A DNA stretch of 64,000 nucleotides from Stenotrophomonas maltophilia (GCF_039555535.1 NZ_CP154630.1:1935001-1999000); one strand, 5' to 3'; counted from the first letter of the stretch, positions 1 through 8,350 are shown. Numbers and translations are program-made. The notes: generated by a model not told the origin, from the sequence alone.

Positions 1-257
1 AGGCTTCGGCAGAGCGCCAAGCCGTCGAGCGATGCCGGCAGGGCGGAGCTACCGACTGCACAGTCGTTTTTACCTACTACAACCAGTGCTATGCGGTTGT
101 CCGGGCTGCACGACCGGACAATGGCATGAGATTCAACACCGGGGCGACGAAAGAACAGGCGCAGGAGCGGGCAACCAAGGACTGCAAGGATTTGGGAAGT
201 CAGGCTTGCTCCGTTTTCCATTCTGACTGTACCAAGCCGTTCTTCCAGCAAGACTGA
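1..257 (+). CDS. DUF4189 domain protein, 3' end only
   Basis: The gene enters from the left edge and is read in the frame beginning at base 3, ending at TGA 255-257, so only about 84 C-terminal residues are visible. They carry the DUF4189 pattern: regularly spaced cysteines, an aromatic TYYNQCYAVV strand, and a final CTKPF close to the stop. It is the first of three tandem paralogues, and its tail matches the second copy (CTKPV) better than the third. DUF4189 proteins are generally exported, but the signal peptide here lies outside the window. Function is unknown. Its position beside toxin genes makes an immunity or envelope-protection role conceivable, but that is inference. Confidence 0.75.
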   Translation, partial: ASAERQAVERCRQGGATDCTVVFTYYNQCYAVVRAARPDNGMRFNTGATKEQAQERATKDCKDLGSQACSVFHSDCTKPFFQQD

Positions 258-289
258 TCGGTTGTGACATCACACGGAGATTCAAGGCA

Positions 290-832
290 ATGGCCGACTT
301 CAAATCTCTGCGTGGTGATTCAGCTTTCGTGATTTCTGCTCTGCTGTTCGCTGCATTACTTGTTGCCAGCAACGCCAGTGCCGAGGGCCGATGCCCTTCC
401 GGCCAGTACCCCATCGGCGATCAAGGGGTTGGTGGGTGTGCCCCGATTCCTGGGGCAGGGGCGACTGCCCGCGACCCCGGGCCCGCGAGTCAGTGGCATA
501 AGACGTGGGGGGCGATTGCGTCGTCCGACGCGACCGCAGATGCGGGTGTTGCAACGGGCCGGCCGAGCAAGGAGAACGCGGAGCAGTTTGCTCTGGCAGA
601 CTGCGGTAGGCGCGGTGCTTCCGATTGCCGAGTCATCTACACGTATAGAAACCAGTGCGTTGCATGGTTGGTTCCCAATAGCCAGGGCGGGGCTTCCCGC
701 GCCGGTCTTGCCAGCGCCAAGGACTCCGCCGAAGCGCGGAAGTTTGCCCAGCAGTCGTGCGTCAACACCGATGGAAAGGCGTGTCAGGTTGCATACGAGG
801 ACTGTACGAAGCCGGTCTATGAGTCATTCTGA
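290..832 (+). CDS. Secreted DUF4189 domain protein (second tandem copy)
   Basis: 180 residues. An N-terminal signal peptide (hydrophobic stretch about residues 12-28, cleavage near SNASA-EG) is followed by a Cys-containing motif CPSGQYPIGDQGVGGCAPIP that the third copy shares almost exactly. The DUF4189 domain then runs from about residue 65 to the end, with Cys pairs that could form periplasmic disulphides and a CTKPV tail. An AAGG-type ribosome site sits just before the ATG. It lies 32 bp after the first copy, so co-transcription is likely. Exported localisation is well supported; function is not known. Confidence 0.85.
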   Translation: MADFKSLRGDSAFVISALLFAALLVASNASAEGRCPSGQYPIGDQGVGGCAPIPGAGATARDPGPASQWHKTWGAIASSDATADAGVATGRPSKENAEQFALADCGRRGASDCRVIYTYRNQCVAWLVPNSQGGASRAGLASAKDSAEARKFAQQSCVNTDGKACQVAYEDCTKPVYESF

Positions 833-875
833 CCCGTTGATCGGATTGTCGGACTGGCAGCCAGTGCAACTCGAG

Positions 876-1001
876 ATGGCGGCGAAAAGCTTCATGTGTT
901 TGGGTGCAGCTCCGTTTGTTCTCTTGGCTCCAGCATCGGCTGTGGGCAACGATCATCTGCTCAGGCCGTCCCACCTCCCACAATGGGCAGCAAAGGAATG
1001 A
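876..1001 (+). other. Short signal-peptide-like reading frame, possible remnant
   Basis: A 41-codon frame in the gap between the second and third DUF4189 genes starts MAAKSFMCLGAAPFVLLAPASA, which looks like a complete Sec signal peptide, and then stops after about 19 unremarkable residues, overlapping the next start. It could be the leftover 5' end of a deleted DUF4189 copy or a chance frame. There is no convincing ribosome binding site. Confidence 0.25.
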
Positions 1002-1009
1002 GTCTCCCC

Positions 1010-1534
1010 ATGAAACGGATCCACCTCGCTTTTCTTCCGTGTCTGCTGACTGCAGGCCTGCTGCCGTTCACTGCGCTTGCCGAAGGCAACTGCCCGCAGG
1101 GCATGTATCCCATCGGTGGCCAGGGTGTACAGGGCTGTGCGCCCATTCCGGTGAGCAGCTCAGGATCCCCGTACAACAATCGCCCCAACTGGGCGCAGAC
1201 CGTGCGCGGCGTGGCGATGGATGCCCGCGGCGACACCTTCATCAGCAACTCGATGCGCTCGCGGGGCAAGGCAAAGCGTGCATCCATGAAGGAGTGCAAG
1301 GAGTTCGGGAAAGGCGAATGTAGGTTGGCGACCCTGTTCCAGGCGCAATGCGTGGCGGTCGCCCACGCGGGTCTGGGCACGGAAACCACCAGCGTCGCCA
1401 CCGCCATGTCCGAACAGGGAGCGGTCGTTGTCGCGATGCAGCAATGCAGCGCGAAGGCGGCATGGAAGCAGCTGCCGCAGGGTCAATGCGGGATCGCCAG
1501 AACGGCCTGTACGGCGGATCTGTTCATCAGGTAA
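1010..1534 (+). CDS. Secreted DUF4189 domain protein (third tandem copy)
   Basis: About 174 residues from the ATG at 1010; an in-frame ATG at 998 would add four residues (MSLP) but leaves no space for the AAAGGA ribosome site. A signal peptide ends near FTALA-EG. Next comes a CPQGMYPIGGQGVQGCAPIP block nearly identical to the second copy, then a more divergent DUF4189 domain. The conserved N-terminal block with a diverged C-terminal domain fits duplication followed by divergence, as seen in families of immunity or inhibitor proteins. No function can be read from the sequence. Confidence 0.85.
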   Translation: MKRIHLAFLPCLLTAGLLPFTALAEGNCPQGMYPIGGQGVQGCAPIPVSSSGSPYNNRPNWAQTVRGVAMDARGDTFISNSMRSRGKAKRASMKECKEFGKGECRLATLFQAQCVAVAHAGLGTETTSVATAMSEQGAVVVAMQQCSAKAAWKQLPQGQCGIARTACTADLFIR

Positions 1535-1824
1535 GGCGCCATTCACGCTAAGCCCCGTTTTCTGTGATCAATTCCGCTTTTCGATTTCCTCGCACTTCGA
1601 CGCGGCAGAACACCTCGCGGTAAGCTCCCCGCGCGTCATGAAAATGACGCTCCAGTGCCGCCGAATGCAGGAGTTCTTCCGTCCAATGAGGACGCTGTCA
1701 GCCCCTGCATCGGGTGACGCTCGCCATCATCGCGGTCTTGCCGTACGCAAGGCTATGATCCCTGTCCGCGCAGGCGCGGATAAGCCGGAACGCGTTCCGG
1801 CTGGGCAGGGAGGCGGGCATCGGC

Positions 1825-2388
1825 ATGACCACATTGAAGGAGTGGGAGGGGATGGAAGACAGGGTTGGCGCACACATGGACGATGCCCTGGCATTCGTTC
1901 CGTCCGGTGCGAACCTGCTGGAAGCTGTCAGGGGCGAGCTCAACGGCGATGGCATCGAGTATCAGCTGCTGGTCATCGACCAGCCGACGCCGGAAGGGCT
2001 GGTGCCCGGCCAGCACGGACCGAACCGGGTGCTGCTGTTGCTGCGCGGTGACGGGCGCGGGCGTTGGCAGCTGGCCGCGCGCAACGACAAGCTGGTGCCG
2101 TGTTCCACCCGAGGTGGCCTGGCCGGCGACCCTTTTGCGTATGCAATGGTCGAGGAAGGCACCTTCAGCGTGATCACCAACGGCGGTAGCCGCGAGCGCT
2201 GGAGCAGCACCTACCGGTTCCGCTATGCGCCTGCGGACAAGGCCTGCTGGGTGGATGGGGTGAGACGCAAGGTCGTGGATATCGAGACCGAAGCGACCAA
2301 CATCCGGGATTACTCGGTGGCGGAGCTGGGCAGGGTGCGGTTCGAGGACTTCGACCCGTCCAGCGTCGCCGAGGTGTCGCTTCCATGA
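1825..2388 (+). CDS. Unknown beta-rich protein, candidate immunity partner of the adjacent hydrolase
   Basis: 187 residues, ending 57 bp before the GH19-type effector. It has a GELNGDG motif, as in proteins with DLNGDG/FG-GAP-like calcium loops, then beta-strand-like blocks (RVLLLLRGDGRGRWQLAARN; a WSSTYRFRYAP strand). This layout resembles periplasmic proteins that protect against secreted cell-wall hydrolases, but no signal peptide precedes it here. In the same frame upstream, GTG 1714 begins a hydrophobic run (VTLAIIAVLPYA) that ends at TGA 1756. The start could be ATG 1825 or ATG 1852, and neither has ideal ribosome spacing. The immunity role is inferred from position and fold impression only. 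Confidence 0.65.
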   Translation: MTTLKEWEGMEDRVGAHMDDALAFVPSGANLLEAVRGELNGDGIEYQLLVIDQPTPEGLVPGQHGPNRVLLLLRGDGRGRWQLAARNDKLVPCSTRGGLAGDPFAYAMVEEGTFSVITNGGSRERWSSTYRFRYAPADKACWVDGVRRKVVDIETEATNIRDYSVAELGRVRFEDFDPSSVAEVSLP

Positions 2389-2445
2389 GCCAAGCTCCAA
2401 CCGGCGGAAGGGAATCCGCGCTGATGAAGATTCAGGAGTTGCACT

Positions 2446-3450
2446 GTGTCGACCGATAGAGAGTCGCAGCTGTTGCGACAGGCGACCAAAGCCGGCATCG
2501 ACTCCCCGCTTGAACTGGCCAATTTCATGGCCCAGGCAGGGCACGAGTCGCGCGGCTTGAGCCGGCTCAACGAGAGTTTCAACTTCACCCGGGGAATCTC
2601 GCAGATCCCGGTGGAGGCTGCGTGGCGCAATGGCAACGCTGCGCTGGAGAGCGCCCGCCAGGAGGCGCTGCGTGGTCGCCCGGAGAACCTGGCCGAACTG
2701 ATGTATGGCGGCCGCATGGGCAACGATGCGCCCGGTGACGCGCTGAAGTACCACGGCCGCGGCTATCTGCCATTGGTCGGCAAGGAGAATTACGAGCGTG
2801 CCGGCAAGGCGCTGGATCTGGACCTGGTGAATCACCCGGAGCTGGCCGCGCAGCCCGAGTACGCAGGCCGTATTGCCGTATGGCAGTGGCAGACACGGGT
2901 GCCGGAGGGGGCGCGCCATGATGTGCGCGAAGCAACTTATGCGCTTAATGGCGCGCTCAATGGCATCGAGGCGCGCCGGCAACGATTTGAGGTCTGGCAG
3001 CAGAAGTTGACGCCGGACGTGATGGCGCGACTGGATCGCGGCGAAGTCGGTGCACCGGCGCAGACCGTTGCACGCGACATGTCGCATGCCGGTGAGCCCG
3101 GCAATGCGTTGTTCGAGGATGCGCGCCGGCACCTGCAGCAGATGGGGCCACAAAGTGGACTGCGCAGTGCACAGGAGCTCGACAATACCGCTGGCGTGTT
3201 GGCGCTGGGCGCGCAGAAGGCCGGCCTGTCGCGCATCGATCATCTGCTGGCGGGCAACGACGGCCGTACGCTGTTTGCAGTGCAGGGCGCGCTGGGTGAT
3301 CCGGCCATGCTGCGTGCGTCTGTTGATCGGGAGCAGGCCTCCCAGCAGCCACTGGCGCAGAGCAGCCAGCAGTTGGCGGCCAGCGTTGCGCAGCAGGATC
3401 CGACGGCCGCGCTCGCGCGCGAGCAGGAGCAGCGTTCTCGATCCCTGTAA
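2446..3450 (+). CDS. X-Tfe type antibacterial effector: GH19-type peptidoglycan hydrolase with XVIPCD
   Basis: 334 residues from GTG 2446, with AGGAG seven bases upstream. Residues 1-190 form a GH19/chitinase-like lysozyme domain: AQAGHES supplies Glu34 and RLNES supplies Glu43 as likely catalytic acids, followed by the YHGRGYLPLVGKENY substrate-cleft motif. From about residue 205 to the end is an XVIPCD, the C-terminal domain that docks effectors to VirD4 in the Xanthomonadales bacteria-killing type IV system; it shows DNTAG, RIDH, LFAVQG, VDREQA, QPLAQSSQQ and a Gln-rich tail. There is no signal peptide, as expected for a T4SS substrate. The enzyme would cleave peptidoglycan in the periplasm of a neighbouring cell. 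No virB/virD4 genes lie in this window. Confidence 0.88.
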   Translation: MSTDRESQLLRQATKAGIDSPLELANFMAQAGHESRGLSRLNESFNFTRGISQIPVEAAWRNGNAALESARQEALRGRPENLAELMYGGRMGNDAPGDALKYHGRGYLPLVGKENYERAGKALDLDLVNHPELAAQPEYAGRIAVWQWQTRVPEGARHDVREATYALNGALNGIEARRQRFEVWQQKLTPDVMARLDRGEVGAPAQTVARDMSHAGEPGNALFEDARRHLQQMGPQSGLRSAQELDNTAGVLALGAQKAGLSRIDHLLAGNDGRTLFAVQGALGDPAMLRASVDREQASQQPLAQSSQQLAASVAQQDPTAALAREQEQRSRSL

Positions 3451-3546
3451 TGCCGATGCCGGCGGGCAGGGTGCCCGCTGGCGCTTTACGTACGACGCGT
3501 GGCGCCCTGTGGCGCCGACATGGAAACCAACCCGTAAGGACACCAC

Positions 3547-4815
3547 ATGCGAATCGTTCCCTTGAATGCCCGGCAGGCCGCTGCCCGCTGCAATGCATCC
3601 GCGCGCCGCCTGCCGCCGCTCTGGCTGCTGTCACTTGGACTTGCCGCAGCGTCGGCGCAGGCTCAGGAGGCATCGGTACCCGTCGCTGAGGCGCCCCTCG
3701 CTGTCGAGGCGCCCGTTGCCCCACCTGCAGGGGCGGCGCCCGTTGCAGCGCCTGTGGCGGCCGAAGCCGTTGTCGCGGCGCCGGCTCCCGAAGTACCAGC
3801 TGCCGTGACACCTCCTGCGGCACCTGGGGTGGACGCGCAGCCGGCGCCGGCTGCGGACCCGGCGCCCGCGCCCGTTGCGCCGGCAGTGGCGGCGCCTGTG
3901 GCTGTACCGCCTGCCACCGTCGAGCCAGCCGTTCCGGCGGTAGCACCCGCACCGCCCGCATTGGCCATCGTGCCGTTGCCGCCCGAGCAGGCGACCGAGC
4001 GCGCGCTTGGCGCCCGCTGTCCCGTGGACCTGGCCGGGCGACTCGCGACCCAGGGCGACCTGCTGATCGGCGCCTGCCAGGGCAGGATGCCGGCGCATCT
4101 GGCCGCGCTGCTGGTCGCGCTGCCCCAGCAGGACATCCACCTGCCGCGCAGCTGGCGCGAGCGTGAGGTGCAGCAGAAGGCGTGGTTCAAGGCGGTGCCG
4201 GGCTACGGCCAGCGCCCGGACTTCATCGTGCGGATGGGTGACATCTGGGTGCGTTCACTGGAAGGGCGTGACGCCGACAGCACGTTCTACCTGGTGTCGG
4301 CGCCGTTCACCTGCAGCGACCGGGTCGCCAACCGCGATGAGTACGGCGCGGAGCCGGTACGCGTGCCTGCGGGGGATTGCCGCGAGGCCTATGTCAGCCA
4401 GCGTGTGTACCAGGTGCGTGGCGATGCCGCACCGCGGGACGTTACCGCCGAGGCGATGCCGGCCATGCCGCCGTTGACGGAAGCCGATCGCGCACGCCAG
4501 TTGGCGCGCGAGGGCCGGATCACGCTGGATCACAGCAAGCTGCAATATGGCCCGGCCATGCGCTGGTTCGTGCAGTACCCGGAGACCGCCCAAAAGGGTG
4601 GCCCGCGTGCGTTCAGTGACTGGAACCGTGAGCACCTGGCATTCGTTGTCTGGACCGGGGACCGATTCGAGTTGCGCGAAAAGGTTCCGCGCAGCCAGTG
4701 GCCCTGCGACCCGGTGGCGCCGGGGGATCGCGCTTGTGGCGGCTTCCCGGATTCCGGCCCGGATCTGTTTGTGACGGCCGGTACCTCCGCGCCGATGGCT
4801 GCCTCCGGTCCCTGA
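3547..4815 (+). CDS. Exported Ala/Pro/Val-rich protein of unknown function
   Basis: 422 residues, AAGGA ribosome site. A signal peptide spans about residues 15-40 (LWLLSLGLAAASAQA-QE). A 100-residue low-complexity linker of Ala, Pro and Val repeats follows, then a folded C-terminal part of about 280 residues with six cysteines, probably disulphide-bonded in the periplasm. The linker could span the periplasm or peptidoglycan. It lies 97 bp downstream of the GH19 effector and convergent to the lipase operon. It may be the immunity protein of the hydrolase, or an unrelated envelope protein. I recognise no family. Confidence 0.75.
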   Translation: MRIVPLNARQAAARCNASARRLPPLWLLSLGLAAASAQAQEASVPVAEAPLAVEAPVAPPAGAAPVAAPVAAEAVVAAPAPEVPAAVTPPAAPGVDAQPAPAADPAPAPVAPAVAAPVAVPPATVEPAVPAVAPAPPALAIVPLPPEQATERALGARCPVDLAGRLATQGDLLIGACQGRMPAHLAALLVALPQQDIHLPRSWREREVQQKAWFKAVPGYGQRPDFIVRMGDIWVRSLEGRDADSTFYLVSAPFTCSDRVANRDEYGAEPVRVPAGDCREAYVSQRVYQVRGDAAPRDVTAEAMPAMPPLTEADRARQLAREGRITLDHSKLQYGPAMRWFVQYPETAQKGGPRAFSDWNREHLAFVVWTGDRFELREKVPRSQWPCDPVAPGDRACGGFPDSGPDLFVTAGTSAPMAASGP

Positions 4816-4869
4816 GCCGGAGTGCCGACGTGCAGCGGGAGCCGGGCTGACCGGCTCCCGCGCAGTCCA

Positions 4870-6198
4870 TCAGGCCTGCATGCTGCGGGTCTGGTTCCGC
4901 TGCTGTTCCAGCTGCTGGTCGCGCTCCAGCGCAACGCGCTGGTCGGCGGCCTGCTGGTCGATGCGCTGGCTGCTCTGCTCCAGCGGCGTGTTCATCGCCA
5001 TGGTCGTGTCCACCGACACGCGCAGGTGTGCCGGGTCGCCGCCCTGGCCCTGCACCGCGAAGCTTCGCGAGGCATCGGCATTCATGACCACCTCGTCGAT
5101 GCGCTTGCCGCCTGCCGCGTGCATTTCGGCGGCGAGGCTGCCCGCCAGCTGAGTACTCATCACGTCCGGCACGCGCCCGACCCGCACGTCATGAGCATGC
5201 ACGCCGCGGATCGCGTCGTTGAACAACGGGTTGCCCAGGTGGTTGGCATCGTCCATGCGCAGCATGCTGGTGTGATGGCCGTTCTTCTCCGCTTCGCGGC
5301 GTGCCGGTTCACCGGGCTGCAGCGGGCCGCGGATGTGGTCGTACAGATCGATGGCGCCGCCCGGGATGCCGCGTGCCGCGCGGGTGACACCGCGACGCAG
5401 TGACTCGACGTCATCGCGGTACTCCTCGATCATCTTGGCGTTGTCTTTCGCCAGCTTCTGCGTTTCCGGATGCTTCAGCACCGAGCCTTCGTCGAGGAAG
5501 TTGCCCAGTTTGTGCGCACCGAACGAGCTGCCTGCTGCAATCAGCGGGCTGTCCGGGATCAGGGCGCGCATCGGATGGTTGCTGAAACCGTTTGCGGCGA
5601 GTGTCTTGATTTCATCCGGCTTCGCATAGATGCGGACCTGGCCGAAATGCGGCGACGCGGCGCTGACCGGATCGGAGGCCATGACGTGGTTGATCATGGT
5701 GTTGCCGCCTTCCGGAATGCGATAGCTGAGGCTGACCGCGCCGTAGGCATTGAAGGTCTCGCCCTTGACGTTGAAGTGGTGCGAGGTGATCTGGGCGAGG
5801 GCGCCGCCGAGGGAGTGGCCGGTGACGGTGACTTCGGGTGGACGCTGCCCGAGATCCTGCCCCTCCTTCTTGGCGTAAGCGAGGGCGCGTTGAGTCAGCG
5901 CGATGGCGTCCGGAGCCTGCACGTTGGTGCGGGCAACGACCATGCCACCATCGGTCAGAATCGCATCGCGTGCGATTTGTTCGGTGCCGCGATGTGCGAC
6001 GACAATTTCATTGGTGTCGACTCGCTGGTAGATCGTTCCCTGATAACCGTTCAGTCGATTATCAACGTGCTCGAGAATCTTGTACTTGTGCCCGTTGATC
6101 GGGACGATCTCTTCTTGACCAGGTGCACGACGACCGACCGCATAATCCTTGTATGCATCTTCGGACAGCGCTGCATAATCTTGGCTGTTGAGGCTCAT
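4870..6198 (-). CDS. X-Tfe type antibacterial effector: class 3 lipase with XVIPCD
   Basis: 442 residues, starting at ATG 6198, which overlaps the stop of the upstream lipoprotein gene (ATGA). Residues 1-220 form a class 3 lipase fold: the nucleophile elbow GHSLGG gives Ser129, SDPVS gives Asp176 and NHPM gives His208, a complete triad. A linker precedes the C-terminal XVIPCD (about 305-442) with FAVQG, DPAHLR, VDT and TPLEQSSQ, ending in a Gln-rich tail like that of the GH19 effector. No signal peptide. It is expected to be injected by the killing type IV system and attack phospholipids of a rival's membrane. The upstream lipoproteins are its likely immunity proteins. Confidence 0.9.
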   Translation of the reverse strand: MSLNSQDYAALSEDAYKDYAVGRRAPGQEEIVPINGHKYKILEHVDNRLNGYQGTIYQRVDTNEIVVAHRGTEQIARDAILTDGGMVVARTNVQAPDAIALTQRALAYAKKEGQDLGQRPPEVTVTGHSLGGALAQITSHHFNVKGETFNAYGAVSLSYRIPEGGNTMINHVMASDPVSAASPHFGQVRIYAKPDEIKTLAANGFSNHPMRALIPDSPLIAAGSSFGAHKLGNFLDEGSVLKHPETQKLAKDNAKMIEEYRDDVESLRRGVTRAARGIPGGAIDLYDHIRGPLQPGEPARREAEKNGHHTSMLRMDDANHLGNPLFNDAIRGVHAHDVRVGRVPDVMSTQLAGSLAAEMHAAGGKRIDEVVMNADASRSFAVQGQGGDPAHLRVSVDTTMAMNTPLEQSSQRIDQQAADQRVALERDQQLEQQRNQTRSMQA

Positions 6199-6848
6199 TG
6201 GCGGACCTCGCTGGCTTCAAGCGAAGCGGAGAACAGCGCATTCCTCAGTTCCGGGCGGAACTTGGTGGGATCTTCCTGGCCGCTTGCGCCGTAATCAGGA
6301 ATCTCATTCACGCGCGGATAGTCTGCGCGAGGATAGTGGCGAGTCTCGGTCTCGCCTTTGACAAAGGGTGCTGCCTCAATGAACGACAGGAAGCGGGTTT
6401 CACCCTCGGCGCCGGTGGCTTTCAGCATCGCGCCGGCGCCGCTGAATTCCCACTTGCAGACGCCACGACCGTAGTAGTCCTCATCCAGCATCCGGTCGAG
6501 GTACACGGTGCCGCGATACTCGCCCTCAGCGACCTTGCGCAGCTCCACCGGTTCCTGGCTGGTAATGCGGGCGGCAGTGCCGGTGGCGGGTTCGATGTGG
6601 CCGCACTGGTCTTCGTTGGTGACGTCGTACTGCGCCACGCCTTCGACCACCGCGAAATCGCCGGGGGCATCCTTCAGGCGCAGTACCAGTTCATAGGCCT
6701 TGCGCGGGCTGGGGTTGAGCTTGGCGAGGCCGCGCCCACCCTGGGCGACATCGGCTTCGGCAGCGGCACGTTCCTGGTTCATGGCGGTCTCCGGGTTGCA
6801 GGCGGTCAATAGAAGCAGAGCAAGGCACGGAATCATCTTGTGGCGCAA
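6195..6848 (-). CDS. Periplasmic lipoprotein, likely immunity protein for the lipase effector
   Basis: 217 residues. The start is most likely TTG 6848, because AAGGAGG lies six bases upstream of it; the ATG at 6836 is badly spaced. A lipobox LLTAC follows the short signal peptide, so it should be lipidated and exported. The mature part is about 50-60% identical by eye to the next lipoprotein (shared GGRGLAKLNP, KDAPG, EGVAQYDV, ITSQEPVELRKV, YLDRM, YYGRG, FGASG/YGASG). Its stop overlaps the lipase start, so the pair is translationally coupled. Small lipoproteins next to XVIPCD effectors are usually their cognate inhibitors; that role is inferred here. Confidence 0.85.
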   Translation of the reverse strand: MRHKMIPCLALLLLTACNPETAMNQERAAAEADVAQGGRGLAKLNPSPRKAYELVLRLKDAPGDFAVVEGVAQYDVTNEDQCGHIEPATGTAARITSQEPVELRKVAEGEYRGTVYLDRMLDEDYYGRGVCKWEFSGAGAMLKATGAEGETRFLSFIEAAPFVKGETETRHYPRADYPRVNEIPDYGASGQEDPTKFRPELRNALFSASLEASEVRQ

Positions 6849-6891
6849 TGTCGGCCTCCTTTGGGGGTAGAGGGATGGTTGAACTGGCAGC

Positions 6892-7563
6892 TCATTGCAC
6901 AAGCTTCTGCACAGTGGTGGTGGTTGAGAACAGCGCGTCGCGCAGATCTTCGCTGTACCCCGACGGATCTTCCTCGCCACTGGCGCCAAAGTTGGCGACA
7001 GTGTCGGCGCGCGGATAGATAAGGTTTGGGTAATAAAGCGTAAGAGGTGAGTCGCTCTCCATGCGCTCCTTGTCGATGAACGTCAGGAATCGCGTATCCG
7101 CCTCGCCGGTCGTAGCGCGCAACATCGCGCCAACGCTCGTCAGTGCCCAGTGGCACGTGCCGCGCCCGTAGTACTCCTCGTCCTGCATACGGTCCAGGTA
7201 GAAAGTGCCGCGGTATTCGTTCTCACCGACCTTGCGTAGCTCGACGGGTTCCTGGCTGGTGATGCGCCCTGCAGTACCTGTCGCAGGCAGGATCCGACCA
7301 CAATCTGCGTAGTTGCTGACGTCGTACTGGGCCACGCCCTCAACGATCGCGAACGGGCCCGGCGCGTCCTTCAGTGTCAGCACCAGCTCATAAGCCTGCT
7401 TCGGTGCGGGATTGAGCTTGGCCAGACCGCGTCCGCCCGCGGCGACATCGCGCTCCGCGTCTGAGTAAGGCGAGCACGCCGCCAGTGCCAGCAGCAGGGT
7501 CGCCGGCAGCCAGCATCGTGCGCTGCGCGATGGCGTTGCCGTGCTCAAAGCGTGTTCCTGCAT
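6892..7563 (-). CDS. Paralogous periplasmic lipoprotein, second likely immunity protein
   Basis: 223 residues from ATG 7563, with signal peptide and lipobox LAAC. It is first in the operon lipoprotein-lipoprotein-lipase and is a clear paralogue of the following gene. The two share their core motifs but differ around residues 150-180, where a binding surface might have diverged. Having two inhibitor copies before one toxin could give protection against related lipases of other strains, or reflect a lost second effector. The function rests on context. Confidence 0.83.
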   Translation of the reverse strand: MQEHALSTATPSRSARCWLPATLLLALAACSPYSDAERDVAAGGRGLAKLNPAPKQAYELVLTLKDAPGPFAIVEGVAQYDVSNYADCGRILPATGTAGRITSQEPVELRKVGENEYRGTFYLDRMQDEEYYGRGTCHWALTSVGAMLRATTGEADTRFLTFIDKERMESDSPLTLYYPNLIYPRADTVANFGASGEEDPSGYSEDLRDALFSTTTTVQKLVQ

Positions 7564-7822
7564 CGTGCATCCATGTCCATATATCCTTCCCTGGTGACAG
7601 GTTTCCCGATTATGGGGTGCCCGGGAAACCCGGCGCCACCCGCGAGCGGGCATGGGTGCCAGAAATTTGACGCATTCAGGATTGGGCGGTGGCGTGGAAG
7701 CGCTTGCGGCACAGTCGATTTGCCGGCATCGGAACGACTGCGCACCGCATTCGACATTCTGCCGCCGTTCTGTGACATCGATCATTAATTCACGCGATCA
7801 TCACCAAGCGAAGTCTTCCACC

Positions 7823-8329
7823 ATGAACTACACGATCCGCCCCGAATCCACTGCCCACCACGCCGTCATCCATGCGCTCACCGAGGCTGCCTTCCGCCAA
7901 GCCCCGCACAGCAGCCACACCGAGCAGTTCATCGTCGATGCGCTGCGTTCGCGTGGGGAACTGAGCATTTCGCTGGTCGCCGAAGCCCAAGGCCAGGTGG
8001 TCGGACACATTGCGCTGTCGCCGGTCACCATCAGCGATGGAAGCACAGGCTGGTTCGGCCTGGGCCCGATCTCGGTGCTGCCCGCGTGGCAGGGGCAGGG
8101 CATTGGCGCGGCGCTGATGCGCGCGGCACTCGACGCGCTGCGTGGACTGGGCGCACAGGGTTGCGTGCTGCTGGGTGAGCCGGCGTATTACGGTCGCTTC
8201 GGCTTCCGTGCCGAGCCAGGCCTGGTGCTGTCCGGTGTGCCTGCGGAGTACTTCCAGGCGCTCTGCCTGCAGCCTCCACTGGCGCAGGGCGAGGTGCAGT
8301 ACTCGCCGGCCTTCGAGGCGACGGCCTGA
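7823..8329 (+). CDS. GNAT family N-acetyltransferase (YhbS-like)
   Basis: 168 residues from ATG 7823; longer in-frame starts upstream lack a ribosome site and family similarity. It shows the GNAT acetyl-CoA site (V-L-P-A-W-Q-G-Q-G-I-G-A-A-L) and a C-terminal YYGRFGF strand typical of YhbS-type enzymes, which acetylate small molecules or protein amines. The gene is monocistronic, between the divergent immunity operon and a convergent small gene. Substrate unknown. Confidence 0.88.
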   Translation: MNYTIRPESTAHHAVIHALTEAAFRQAPHSSHTEQFIVDALRSRGELSISLVAEAQGQVVGHIALSPVTISDGSTGWFGLGPISVLPAWQGQGIGAALMRAALDALRGLGAQGCVLLGEPAYYGRFGFRAEPGLVLSGVPAEYFQALCLQPPLAQGEVQYSPAFEATA

Positions 8330-8350
8330 TCCACGGCGAGCGCGTGCCCG

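Noticed and set aside
896..1009. Longer N-terminus for the third DUF4189 protein
   Set aside because: The signal peptide begins at 1010; residues before it do not fit the family.
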